Shown piece after piece: positions 25,609 to 34,458 of a stretch of 64,000 nucleotides of DNA. Origin of the DNA: Pseudomonas azerbaijanoccidentalis. Its GTDB lineage: Bacteria; Pseudomonadota; Gammaproteobacteria; Pseudomonadales; Pseudomonadaceae. The first letter of the stretch is position 1. The number at the start of each line of letters is the position of its first letter. Location of the stretch: contig NZ_JAHSTU010000002.1 of NCBI RefSeq assembly GCF_019145495.1, positions 434,001 through 498,000 on the forward strand, given 5' to 3'. The notes under the pieces are model-generated. The model saw nothing but the letters and a program-made list of their open reading frames with translations, was not told where the DNA came from and did no database searches. A program made the translations under genes and the position numbers.

Positions 25609-26874
25609 TCAAACCTCTGAATCCCAGATAACGGTGACACTGCCGGAGTACGGACTGGCCACGCTGGTCTGCAGCATGTAGTCCACTTCTTCCTTCGCTA
25701 CTTCAAAATGCAAAACGCCGGGTGCTCGATCCACATAGAAACCGGGCTGAAAAATTTCTGCACCCATTGGTCCAACCCTGAGTCGCTGACGCTTGACCGG
25801 CTCGCCAGCCAGGTTCGTCAGGCCGTTGGGCAGGCTGACGCTCACGTCCATAATGACTTGGCGTCTACCTTCAGCGTCCTTGAGCAAGCAAGTGACGGCA
25901 TTCCATGACGGACATTCCATGTACATCTTGAAGCGCGACGATGCCGAAATATTGAAGGTCTGGTCGCGGAACAGGCGCACGGGTTTACGTCCCGTTTGCA
26001 GCCAGGCCTGCCAGCCACCGGCCGGAACCAGATTGATTTTTTCGCCGCCAGGGGGAATGTCAACCTTGAGGGTGTGCTGAACATCCAACACAAAATTCAG
26101 GGTCAGGTCGGGGTCGCTCGGCAACATCACATCGCCCATGTCGAAGTCACCACCGGGACCAATGCGATAACTCACGTCCCCCGTATAAAGTCCGGACGAC
26201 ATCGTCAGCGGATTGGGGGTTTTAAGTTCATAGGAGAAGTCCAGGTAGTCATACGTCATGGCCGGTATCGGAAAACTGGCCGTCTTGACGCAAGTCCCTT
26301 GTACCGGAGTCTTCCAGAAGAACCGGTAGTAGTTGTCCGAATACATTCCCACACCACTGTAGGTGCAGGGAGGTGCCGCGTTCACCCAGCCTCCCCCCGG
26401 ACCGCCCCACAAGACGCGGTGCCCTTCAATGGGCGTCGCGGCACCTGTCAGATTGACTGCGGTATCACTGAGGATGTATCGGGAACCGAAACCGGCAATA
26501 CGCACCTCGACGGTTTCCGTTTCGCCCGTTTCCCTGTTCGTCACCATTAACGGACGCCAACGGGCCGGAATGCTGAACATCGCACTGTTGCGCGGCGACG
26601 CATTGGGTTGCATGGGGCTCGCCGACTCGAAACGCATGGGCAGGCGGATGCTGAAGGTCTCATTGTCCCGGCATTCACTGGGATAGTCGGCACAATAGCC
26701 ACTGACCGGCGTTTTATTAACGAACAGATTTCGTTGCGGGTTGGCAGAGTCCGGGGTGAACAGCGCCCGGATCTCCTGATTCACCGCCTGCGCCGAAGGC
26801 GCCGCGACGACGGCCAGCATCCCCAGCCAGCGACTGCGCCGCAGCAGGCGGAAACATGTAGACGTTGGTTTCAT
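25609..26874 (-). CDS. CS1-type fimbrial tip adhesin (CooD/CfaE-like), operon A
   Basis: This 421-residue minor tip subunit starts MKPTSTCFRLLRRSRWLGML with a signal peptide ending near SAQAV. The N-terminal half, with several cysteines (YCADYPSEC, PPCTYS, GTCVKTA), is the presumed receptor-binding domain. The C-terminal half is the pilin-like domain (LDVQHTLKVDIPPGG, FRDQTFNISASSRFKM, ending TVIWDSEV). I chose ATG 26874 because the signal peptide begins there and GAGAG lies seven bases upstream; the open frame extends 33 codons further into the usher-adhesin gap. It sits 34 bases after the usher. Confidence 0.85.
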   Translation of the reverse strand: MKPTSTCFRLLRRSRWLGMLAVVAAPSAQAVNQEIRALFTPDSANPQRNLFVNKTPVSGYCADYPSECRDNETFSIRLPMRFESASPMQPNASPRNSAMFSIPARWRPLMVTNRETGETETVEVRIAGFGSRYILSDTAVNLTGAATPIEGHRVLWGGPGGGWVNAAPPCTYSGVGMYSDNYYRFFWKTPVQGTCVKTASFPIPAMTYDYLDFSYELKTPNPLTMSSGLYTGDVSYRIGPGGDFDMGDVMLPSDPDLTLNFVLDVQHTLKVDIPPGGEKINLVPAGGWQAWLQTGRKPVRLFRDQTFNISASSRFKMYMECPSWNAVTCLLKDAEGRRQVIMDVSVSLPNGLTNLAGEPVKRQRLRVGPMGAEIFQPGFYVDRAPGVLHFEVAKEEVDYMLQTSVASPYSGSVTVIWDSEV

Positions 26875-26908
26875 GATCACACTCTCTTGAACATCGGAAT
26901 CGGGCCGC

Positions 26909-29431
26909 TCAACCTGCCGTGCGCCGGTTGGAAGTGGCATCCGCCAACGTGTCCGGCGAACAACGCAGATCACCGATCATCAGCACGTTGTTTTCACTGC
27001 GATGCTTGTCGACATCAAGGCGGAACTGGCACAGCAACTGGTCCGCGTAACGCACTTCCAGGGTGGGCGAGCCGGCATTCATTTCCATGGAGAAGAAGCC
27101 GTCGACTTCGCTGACCCCACGACTGGCGTGGTTAATGACGTGATGGCCCTTGAGCGGCTGGCCTTGCGGATCGAGCAAGCGGCCCAGCACGGTCAGGGTT
27201 TTCATGACCCGGATCTTGCGGTACTCGACGCCCCCCTTGTTCAGGTGATAGCGCGTGCGTGCCGGCTCAATGCTCGCCGCCGGGACGTCGTTGCCTTCGA
27301 AGTCGAAGCTCACCGAGCTGTTTTTGTAAGCGGTGAGCGGTATGAAATTGCGTCCGGGACGCAAGGCAGCGCTGCCGCCGCTGAGGTCGTCGGCACGCAG
27401 GGCGATGTCGTCGATGTCGGACTCGACATCGACAATCATCCCGGCGCCGCGGCCTTGATGCTGACTGGTCAACGCCATACGCTGCGCTCCAACGACAAGC
27501 GTGCTGTCGAGGTTCAGACCACCGGTGAAATTGTTGTTAAAGGACGAACGCTGGATAAACCCGTCACCGTTGATGGCATCGGTGCGAAAGTTCGCCAGGC
27601 TCGACAATCCGACACCGTAGGTATCGGTCAGCGCGGTCACCGATACGCTCTGCAACACATGGTCTTGGAGGTCCTTGCGCCAACCCAGGGAGGCATTGTT
27701 GTCACGGCTGCCATCACGGGCGGTGCGGCTGCCGATGCTCCCGGAAATTTGCTGCCCCGGACCACCGAGCGCCATGTTGATGCTCAGATCGACCCCGCGA
27801 TTACGCGCATCACCACTGCTGTAGCTGCCGGGGCGATCAAACAACGAGAGCCGCCAGTTGGCATCGCTGCCAAACAGAACGGTGCGTTGCGTCCAGCCCA
27901 GGTCCACGCCGACACCTTCGACATTGCCCTCGCTGTGGGACACCCGCGCATTGAGCGAGCTTTTGCGGCTGATCCGGTGGTTCAGCGCCAACGACGAATT
28001 ACTGGTCTGGCCCGTGAACACATTGCGCTGACGCACTCTAGTGCCGTCGGGCAATGTGTCGTAGGTGTTGGTGGTGTCGAGCCAACTGCGGTTGTGGCTG
28101 ATCACCAAACTGCCGGCGCCATAGTTGTACAAGCCTTGAAGGTCGACGCCGGTACCATGGTCTTCGGTCTGGTAAAGGTTGGCGTAGAGGCTGACGCTGT
28201 TGGCCAGGCTCCAGTCGATGGAGCTGCCGTATTGCAGCTTGTCACTGACCTGACGTGCCGACAGCCCGAGGATTACCCGCGGGTGCAGCAGGTAATTGAA
28301 TGAGGCGCCCACGGTCGCATCGCCGCTGTCCTGATCCTCCCAATTGCTCAGCAGTTTGCTTTCCTGACCGGCAAACAGGTTATAGCGCCAGCGTTCATCG
28401 TGATTGCGCCAATTGTTCGGCTTGTAAATCAGCTCTTGGGTGGTAGAAGTGATTTGACCGTCTTCGATCAACCGCACTTCCACTTCGTAAATTCCACCGG
28501 GCAGCGGACGGGTGTCGAGGGTTTGCAAACCCGCAGGGACCGACTGGGTATTGATCAGCAAGCCGTCGCGGTAAATTTCCACGGAACCCTGTCGGTTGGC
28601 TGTGACATAAACCGGATAGACGCTGGGTTTGGGGCTGTCGATCGCCAGACTGTCGGAACTGCCGAACATCACGCCCACCGCTGTATCGGGGCTGGTGCCG
28701 AACGAACGGGGCTCGCGCATCAGGCCCTCAGAGTTGGGGGTGAAGTAGCCCAGGCGTAAAAAACGGCCTTCGAGTTCGCGCTGGCTATAGAGCTCATGCA
28801 CTGCGTGGTAGGTCTTGTTATCCGGGCCGCCGAGACGGGACAGTTGCACGTTGAAGGTCTGGCTCCAGTTACCCAGGCTGCCACTGGCCTCCAGGCCGAA
28901 ACGACCGCCAAGGTCCTGATCCTGGCCGCCATTGAGATTGAGTTGGTTACGTACCATCAGGCCGTTGCTGCCGCCTTCGGGCTGATCGTAGAAACGCTTG
29001 GCTTCGCTGTCGCGCTCGGCATTTTCAGTGACGACCGACAGCAATGAATTTTCGAGGTTGTAGTGAACTGCCAGCATCTGTTCCAGGCATTGGCCGGTGC
29101 AGGTGCCGAGCGGCACGCCGGGCTTGAGAATATCGCCCCAGGTATCGCGCTCACTCGCGCTAAAACGGCTTTCGCTGGTATCCGTGAAATCGAGCAGCGT
29201 CACCCGATCATCACGGGACAACACAATCATCGCCTCACCGAGCGGTTGTTGATCGAGTTCAATCCGGACCGCCAACGGAACATCGAAGAAATGCTCCTCA
29301 AACTCTGCCGGCAGGCCCTTTGCCTGAGCCAGCAGACTACGCGGCGTGTTATCAACAGATGTTGGCGCCGCAAATGCACTGCTACATAACAGCAGCGCAA
29401 GCGCCGCCGCGATGGGCGTCATCGGGAACAT
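26909..29431 (-). CDS. CS1-type outer-membrane usher, operon A
   Basis: An approximately 840-residue usher of the CooC/CfaC type that assembles and exports fimbrial subunits through the outer membrane. It opens MFPMTPIAAALALLLCSSAF, a signal peptide nearly identical to that of the operon B usher; an ATG two codons earlier is also possible. The N-terminal domain includes LLAQAKGLPAEFEEHFFDVP. The barrel and plug region contains RQGSVEIYRDGLLINTQSVP and LPGGIYEVEVRLIEDG. The C-terminus carries a carboxypeptidase-regulatory-like segment (TVLGRLLDPQGQPLKGHHVI). The two ushers align along their whole length. Confidence 0.92.
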   Translation of the reverse strand: MFPMTPIAAALALLLCSSAFAAPTSVDNTPRSLLAQAKGLPAEFEEHFFDVPLAVRIELDQQPLGEAMIVLSRDDRVTLLDFTDTSESRFSASERDTWGDILKPGVPLGTCTGQCLEQMLAVHYNLENSLLSVVTENAERDSEAKRFYDQPEGGSNGLMVRNQLNLNGGQDQDLGGRFGLEASGSLGNWSQTFNVQLSRLGGPDNKTYHAVHELYSQRELEGRFLRLGYFTPNSEGLMREPRSFGTSPDTAVGVMFGSSDSLAIDSPKPSVYPVYVTANRQGSVEIYRDGLLINTQSVPAGLQTLDTRPLPGGIYEVEVRLIEDGQITSTTQELIYKPNNWRNHDERWRYNLFAGQESKLLSNWEDQDSGDATVGASFNYLLHPRVILGLSARQVSDKLQYGSSIDWSLANSVSLYANLYQTEDHGTGVDLQGLYNYGAGSLVISHNRSWLDTTNTYDTLPDGTRVRQRNVFTGQTSNSSLALNHRISRKSSLNARVSHSEGNVEGVGVDLGWTQRTVLFGSDANWRLSLFDRPGSYSSGDARNRGVDLSINMALGGPGQQISGSIGSRTARDGSRDNNASLGWRKDLQDHVLQSVSVTALTDTYGVGLSSLANFRTDAINGDGFIQRSSFNNNFTGGLNLDSTLVVGAQRMALTSQHQGRGAGMIVDVESDIDDIALRADDLSGGSAALRPGRNFIPLTAYKNSSVSFDFEGNDVPAASIEPARTRYHLNKGGVEYRKIRVMKTLTVLGRLLDPQGQPLKGHHVINHASRGVSEVDGFFSMEMNAGSPTLEVRYADQLLCQFRLDVDKHRSENNVLMIGDLRCSPDTLADATSNRRTAG

Positions 29432-29541
29432 GAACAAATACTCTGATTACAGGAAAGTCAAAGCACGGCCGACAAATCGAAAGATTTGCCGACCGATAAG
29501 TTACTTGAAAAAAGTATCTTTTTTATCGTGATGGGTATTAC

Positions 29542-30024
29542 TTAAGCAGCAGGTACAGCATCGATGCTCAACAACACAACGCCGGTGTAATCACCTGCAT
29601 CGAACTTGGTGCCGGTGGCGCTGATTTTGAACGGCGCGCGATAACGGGTATTGGATTCATCTTTACCCACGACTTCCTGGGACGTTGTGGTGAGCGTCTT
29701 GCCGTTGAGTTCGACTTTCAAGTCGATGGTCTTGTTTCCGGAGATCAGCTTGGCTGCCGACTCCAGACGCGCATGTACCGTGCCGGCGGTGTGCAGGACG
29801 TCAAAGTGACCGTCGACGGTTCTCATGGCACCGGTGGAGGGGTTGTAGCTCATGTCCTGATCCTTGTTGACCAGGTCCGAATCAACCGGTACCGCATAGA
29901 AATCAGCGGTAGGAACATGGGCAACCAGGTTGATGGAATGCTTGGCCTCGGTGGCGGCAAACGCCATGGAAGAACCCAGAGCCAAAACAACCAGAGGAGC
30001 AGCGAACGCGATTTTCTTGAACAT
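29542..30024 (-). CDS. CS1-type major fimbrial subunit, operon A
   Basis: A 160-residue pilin with signal peptide MFKKIAFAAPLVVLALGSSM, cleaved near AFAA. The mature N-terminus SINLVAHVPTADFYAVPVDS is the donor strand, followed by the DGHFDVLHTAGTVHARL core typical of CooA/CblA subunits. The C-terminus ends GDYTGVVLLSIDAVPAA. As first gene of operon A behind a long AT-rich promoter region it is the likely major structural subunit. A gap of about 110 bases to the usher leaves room for a processing or attenuation site that would favour pilin over downstream genes, but I see no clear hairpin. Confidence 0.87.
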   Translation of the reverse strand: MFKKIAFAAPLVVLALGSSMAFAATEAKHSINLVAHVPTADFYAVPVDSDLVNKDQDMSYNPSTGAMRTVDGHFDVLHTAGTVHARLESAAKLISGNKTIDLKVELNGKTLTTTSQEVVGKDESNTRYRAPFKISATGTKFDAGDYTGVVLLSIDAVPAA

Positions 30025-30487
30025 CTTTCAGTACCTGTTTTTTAAAAGGGTAAGTGCTGAAAGTTCATGATGAGTAAAAACCGTCACGAGCAGTCATTTG
30101 CTCAACTGAACTTTCAACGCCGAAAGATGATCGACCAATTGATCTGGAAAGTAAGCAGGCAAATTCCTGCAAGTGCGTAGCTAAAGTGCCACAACACCGG
30201 AAAGAAAAAACCTGAAATAACTACAAAGCAGATGTCTGGATGTAAGAGAGAGACTACAAAACTGTGCAAATCGAAACTAACCGCACTATCAAACTACAAA
30301 AAATCCGTAAGACTTATACTACACGCCCCCGAAAATAAAGGACAGCACGAGCCAATTAGAGAGTTAACACTAATTTAAACTTTTTGGTACTTCTGGATAC
30401 CGCGATTTTTCGATGTGCTGTTTTCTTGAGGGAACCACCTGCCTGCAGGCAATGTGTCAGGTGGGTCGCAGGGAAAGGGGTGAGGGA
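30025..30487. promoter_or_regulatory. AT-rich promoter region of fimbrial operon A with repeated ACTACAAA boxes
   Basis: No gene is seen in these 463 bases. ACTACAAA occurs three times in one orientation, at 30220-30227, 30253-30260 and 30293-30300, and once more upstream of operon B. The side nearest 30488 holds CCACCTG and CAGGTGG arms around 30435-30464 that could terminate the orphan adhesin transcript. I could not assign a -35/-10 pair with confidence, and a sigma-54 site was tested and rejected. Confidence 0.5.
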
Positions 30488-31732
30488 TCAGATGACCTCC
30501 GAATCCCAGATCACTGTGATATCGCCTGAATAGGTCTTGCCATTGCCGTCTTGCAACATCTGTTCGACGTGCTCCCGGGCCACTTCAAAGTGCAGGACTC
30601 CCGGCTTTCGGTCGACGTATAAACCAGGTTGAAACAATTCAGTGCCACTGCCATCAAGTCGCAGGGGTCGACGATCAACGGGCTGACCCGTTCCATCGGT
30701 CAAGCCGTATGGCAGCGTCACGCTGGTATTCAAGGGCACAAGATCGGCAGCGCCCGCGTCGCGCAAGGCACAGGTGTTACCAGCGACGAACTGACACTCG
30801 AGCTGCATCTTGAACCGCGATGACGCCGAGATATTGAATGTCTGATCCCGGAACAGCCGCACCGGCTTGCGCCCCTGATTCAACCAGGCTTGCCAACCGC
30901 CCTGAGGCACCAGCTCAATGCGATTACCCCCCGGCGGGATGTCGACTTTTAGCGCATGCATGACATCCAGGGTGAAATTCAAAGTGAGCTCGGAGTCACC
31001 GGGAATTACTACATCACCAAAGTCAAAATCCGCTTGCGGTCCCATCGTGTAGGTAAGGACACCGGTGTATTGCCCGGAGGACATATCTAACGGGTTAGGT
31101 GTCTTGAGTGCATAGGCAAATTCGAAGGTGCTGTACCAGAAACGTGTTATGTCCGTACCTGGTTGGCGACTACATACCCCTGCACCTTCCGGTACAATCC
31201 AAAAAAATATAGCCATGGTGCTGTTGCCGGTTAGAAAGTTAGAACTCTGGCACGGACTGGGTGCAGACTGCCATCGTCCCTGCCAGGAGCCTCCGGGTAC
31301 TGCCCATGCGCTGGTATTGGGACGTACATCCCAGCGATGCCCAATACCGGCAATCCGTACCTGCACTGTCTTAACCTCGCCAGTACGCGTATGGGTGACT
31401 TGCACGTCCCGCCATTCCGATGGAACTTTCCACATCGCGCCCTGGCGCTCATCTGCATGAAACGCGTTGATGGGTGCAATAGCGTTGGCACTAAAACCTG
31501 GGGTACGAATACTGAAAATCCCTAACTGCTTACAACGCTCAGGCATATGCCCCTGACAAACTCCCGATACCGGAGTGGTGTTGCGAAACTCATTTCTCAT
31601 CGGATTCGTCGGGTCTGGAATAAACACGGCACTGATGTCCTGAGTGAGTGCCTCCACGGGCTCGATGTATAAAGCCAGAAATAAAGCTGAAAAAATCAAC
31701 TTCCCTATGTTTCGTCTAAATTGCTCACTCAT
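30488..31732 (-). CDS. Additional CS1-type tip adhesin at the end of fimbrial operon B
   Basis: A 414-residue adhesin with signal peptide (MSEQFRRNIGKLIFSALFLA, cleaved near VEALT). Its C-terminal pilin domain is close to that of the operon B adhesin (GGWQAWLNQGRKP, FRDQTFNISASSRFKMQLEC, LDGSGTELFQPG). Its N-terminal lectin-like half is much more diverged (PVSGVCQGHMPERCKQLGIF, QGRWQSAPSPCQSSNFLTGN). It follows the second pilin of operon B by 63 bases on the same strand, with no usher or chaperone of its own, and probably uses those of operon B. The start ATG is fixed by the signal peptide; the ribosome site is weak. Confidence 0.84.
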   Translation of the reverse strand: MSEQFRRNIGKLIFSALFLALYIEPVEALTQDISAVFIPDPTNPMRNEFRNTTPVSGVCQGHMPERCKQLGIFSIRTPGFSANAIAPINAFHADERQGAMWKVPSEWRDVQVTHTRTGEVKTVQVRIAGIGHRWDVRPNTSAWAVPGGSWQGRWQSAPSPCQSSNFLTGNSTMAIFFWIVPEGAGVCSRQPGTDITRFWYSTFEFAYALKTPNPLDMSSGQYTGVLTYTMGPQADFDFGDVVIPGDSELTLNFTLDVMHALKVDIPPGGNRIELVPQGGWQAWLNQGRKPVRLFRDQTFNISASSRFKMQLECQFVAGNTCALRDAGAADLVPLNTSVTLPYGLTDGTGQPVDRRPLRLDGSGTELFQPGLYVDRKPGVLHFEVAREHVEQMLQDGNGKTYSGDITVIWDSEVI

Positions 31733-31795
31733 CTTAAATTAACCTGAACTGTTATTGAGACGGCAACAAAATCCATATATTGCCTCCGATCGAAA

Positions 31796-32284
31796 TCAAG
31801 GAGCGCTCGCTTCAAAGATCATATGCACGCTGCCGTAGTACTCACCGGGCTTGTAACCGTCGTCCGGCTTGACTGCCGCGATCACCAGTTCCACGCGCTT
31901 ACCGGTTTTGCCATCCATTTCCGAAATGACGGGTGCATCAAGTACCGAGAGTTTTACCCGGTTGAACTGAACGTCCAAGGCAATGTTGTCTACGTGTCTG
32001 CCATTGCTCAAATAAGGCACTTCACTTAATCGCGCAGTGATCTCGCCATTGCTGTTTTTGACATCGAATTGTTTACGCAGCGAACTTAGTTCCTGCGCAT
32101 TCAAGTCCCAAGTCAGTTTCTGCTCCCTTCCAATCCAGTCCGGATCAACCGGCAACACATAGAATTCCGCGGTCGGGATGGTGATTGAGACTTCAAAGGT
32201 TTCTCGCTCGACGAGGGCATATGCACAAACGCTGCCCAACGTCAGCGCCACCATCGAAACAAGGGTCATTATTTTCTTAAACAT
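31796..32284 (-). CDS. CS1-type fimbrial subunit, second pilin of operon B
   Basis: A 162-residue secreted subunit with signal peptide MFKKIMTLVSMVALTLGSVC. The mature start FEVSITIPTAEFYVLPVDPD and the end GYKPGEYYGSVHMIFEASAP match its operon A counterpart at 24247-24741, including the WDLNAQELSSLRKQFDVKNS-like core. The two second pilins form one subfamily and the two first pilins another, so the duplication preserved gene order and identity. It sits 76 bases after the chaperone gene. Confidence 0.85.
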   Translation of the reverse strand: MFKKIMTLVSMVALTLGSVCAYALVERETFEVSITIPTAEFYVLPVDPDWIGREQKLTWDLNAQELSSLRKQFDVKNSNGEITARLSEVPYLSNGRHVDNIALDVQFNRVKLSVLDAPVISEMDGKTGKRVELVIAAVKPDDGYKPGEYYGSVHMIFEASAP

Positions 32285-32360
32285 GCGTCATCACCTGTTT
32301 GCACTGCACGCAATTAAAAAGGCTGTAAGCCGCAACGCAACTTCCGCCCAAAGCTCAGCG

Positions 32361-33101
32361 TTATCCCTTTACGTCCAGTTTCGTGGCTTTTGTCCCTTCG
32401 ACCATGGTGAAACGGTATTCACGGCCTGCCTGCTTATCGAACTTGAATGTTCGACCGGCCAGAATGTGGTGCTTGGTAACCGGATGACATTCCTGTTCGT
32501 TCCTGGTTGAACAATTCTTGAACTCATCGATCACCACCACGGTATTGCCGTTATTACGGATGCGGTACTGGCTGACGTCGTTCTCGATCACACTGTCGTA
32601 ACGAGTCTCTTTGGGGCGTACGAAAAATACAGTGCCGTACCCGGCCAGCACGTTTACCCCTGCCGACAGGCTTTTCTTGTAGTCTTCACGCTCTTCGGCA
32701 GACACGGCAAACTCATCTTCCTTCTCCGGCACCACAGGCACGTAGCGCACGCGGAAGTAACGTTCTTTTTCACGCTCCCCCATGTACAACAACCGCGAAC
32801 CCTGCATGCCGTTGGCCGGCACGATCAAACGCGCGGGGCTGGCCATCAAGCCATTGCGCGAAGTGCCGTCTGCCTGGTTCTCCAGGGGAATTTCCCGGGC
32901 CTTGCCATCGGCGTCGTAGATGATTTCGAGAATGTTGATCTTGACGAAAGCGGTGCTGTCACCGCCGTTGAATACACGCTTCAAATAAGTACTTTTATCG
33001 CCATCCAGATAGTCGTAAACAACGCCGACATTGATTTGCGGCCCGGCCAGAGCAGCATGGGAGAACAGAGAAAAACCAAACAGTGCCAACAGACGTTTCA
33101 T
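32361..33101 (-). CDS. CS1-type fimbrial chaperone, operon B
   Basis: A 246-residue periplasmic chaperone with signal peptide MKRLLALFGFSLFSHAALAG. It is the closest relative in the window of the operon A chaperone, with shared blocks such as STYLKRVFN-GDSTAFVKI, GLMASPARLIVPANGMQGSR and GTVFFVRP. Family function is to cap nascent pilins and target them to the cognate usher. It lies 53 bases after the operon B adhesin. Given the similarity of both chaperones and both ushers, cross-talk between the two systems is plausible. Confidence 0.88.
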   Translation of the reverse strand: MKRLLALFGFSLFSHAALAGPQINVGVVYDYLDGDKSTYLKRVFNGGDSTAFVKINILEIIYDADGKAREIPLENQADGTSRNGLMASPARLIVPANGMQGSRLLYMGEREKERYFRVRYVPVVPEKEDEFAVSAEEREDYKKSLSAGVNVLAGYGTVFFVRPKETRYDSVIENDVSQYRIRNNGNTVVVIDEFKNCSTRNEQECHPVTKHHILAGRTFKFDKQAGREYRFTMVEGTKATKLDVKG

Positions 33102-33154
33102 GACGCATCACCTCAATAAATAAAACAGTCGAACCGGGCCAATCGCCACGCGGT

Positions 33155-34429
33155 TCAAACCTCCGAATCCCAAATCACCGTGACATCACCCGAGTAAGTC
33201 TTGGTTACGCCGTCGCTCAGCATCGACTCGACGTGTTCGCGGGCAATTTCAAAGTGAAGGGTTCCCGGCTTGCGATCGAGATAGAAACCGGGTTGAAAAA
33301 GCTCGGTGCCACTACCATCCAGGTGCAAGGGGCGACGCTGGACAGCCTGGCCCGCGGCATCGGTCAGCCCATACGGCAGGCTCACACTGGTGTTGAGCGG
33401 TACCAGATGCGCGGACTCAGTGTCACGAAACCCGCAGGTATTACCCGCCAGGTATTGGCATTCGAGCTGCATCTTGAATCGTGATGAGGCCGAAACATTA
33501 AAGGTCTGGTCCCGGTACAACCGAGTCGGCTTTCGCCCTTGATTGAGCCAGGCCTGCCAACCGCCTTGAGGCTCCAGTTCGATTCGATTACCACCGGGTG
33601 GAATTTCAATTTTTAGTGTGTGCTGAACGTCCAAGGTGAAGTTAAGCGTCAGGCTGTTGTCATTGGGCAGCATGTTGTCGCCCATATCAAAATCGCCATG
33701 GGGTCCAACCTGATAGGTCACACTTCCGGTATAGATTCCTTGACTCATCTTCAGCGGTTCGGGAGTTTCGAGTTCGTAACCCATGTCAAAGCGCAAGTAC
33801 TCGAAACCGGGAATGGCATACGCTGCCGTTTTTGCACAGGTGCCGACAACCGAAGTCAGCCAGAACGTATTGTACTCCCGCTCATTGTACGTACTTGTAC
33901 CACTCGCCCTACACGGAGATGGCGCTTGATACCAAGGCTGCCCCGACCATAAAATACTGTGGGTACTATCTTCGCGCCCAACTAAATTACTGGGCGTATC
34001 ACTGAGTCTGTATCGAGTGCCAAAACCAGCAACACGCACTTTCATTTCTGCAGTTTCGTTAGACGAACCACCTCCAGAAACCTTGGTAACCGTGAATGTT
34101 TTCCAGTCAGCTGGAACTTTGAACATTGCCCCTTGCCGTGGATCTGTGTGCCGCGCTGGAATCGGATAACTCGAACTAAACGTCAGCGGCGTAGTTAAAC
34201 TGAAGAGTTTGTCCCAATCACATGTAAGAGGATAATCTGCACAATACCCGGAAGATGGTGTCGTATTGATAAATTTATTGACCAACGGATTAGCCGGATC
34301 AGGACTGAACCTGGCCTGAATATCCATCGATGCAGCGCCCGCGAACAAAGGCGCCGTACTGATAGTCCAGAACAAAAAATAACCCATCGCTTTTTTTATG
34401 GCATACACCGCATTCATATTGATAGACAC
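33155..34429 (-). CDS. CS1-type fimbrial tip adhesin, operon B
   Basis: A 424-residue tip subunit. I chose the GTG at 34429 because GAGG lies seven bases upstream; the ATG four codons further in has no well-placed site, and a longer open frame to 34513 would overlap the usher. The signal peptide runs through MGYFLFWTISTAPLFAGAAS. The N-terminal adhesin half has cysteine pairs (SSGYCADYPLTCDW, APSPCRASGTS, VGTCAKTA). The C-terminal pilin half (LDVQHTLKIEIPPGGNRIEL, RDQTFNVSASSRFKM) ends TVIWDSEV. It lies 29 bases after the usher, the same arrangement as operon A. Confidence 0.86.
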   Translation of the reverse strand: MSINMNAVYAIKKAMGYFLFWTISTAPLFAGAASMDIQARFSPDPANPLVNKFINTTPSSGYCADYPLTCDWDKLFSLTTPLTFSSSYPIPARHTDPRQGAMFKVPADWKTFTVTKVSGGGSSNETAEMKVRVAGFGTRYRLSDTPSNLVGREDSTHSILWSGQPWYQAPSPCRASGTSTYNEREYNTFWLTSVVGTCAKTAAYAIPGFEYLRFDMGYELETPEPLKMSQGIYTGSVTYQVGPHGDFDMGDNMLPNDNSLTLNFTLDVQHTLKIEIPPGGNRIELEPQGGWQAWLNQGRKPTRLYRDQTFNVSASSRFKMQLECQYLAGNTCGFRDTESAHLVPLNTSVSLPYGLTDAAGQAVQRRPLHLDGSGTELFQPGFYLDRKPGTLHFEIAREHVESMLSDGVTKTYSGDVTVIWDSEV

Positions 34430-34458
34430 AAAACTTCCTCTAGAGCCTTGAGGGCCAC

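Noticed and set aside
30160..30200. Sigma-54 promoter (TGGCAC core on the minus strand) upstream of the operon A pilin
   Set aside because: TGGCAC is present but no GC dinucleotide lies at the required 12-base distance.
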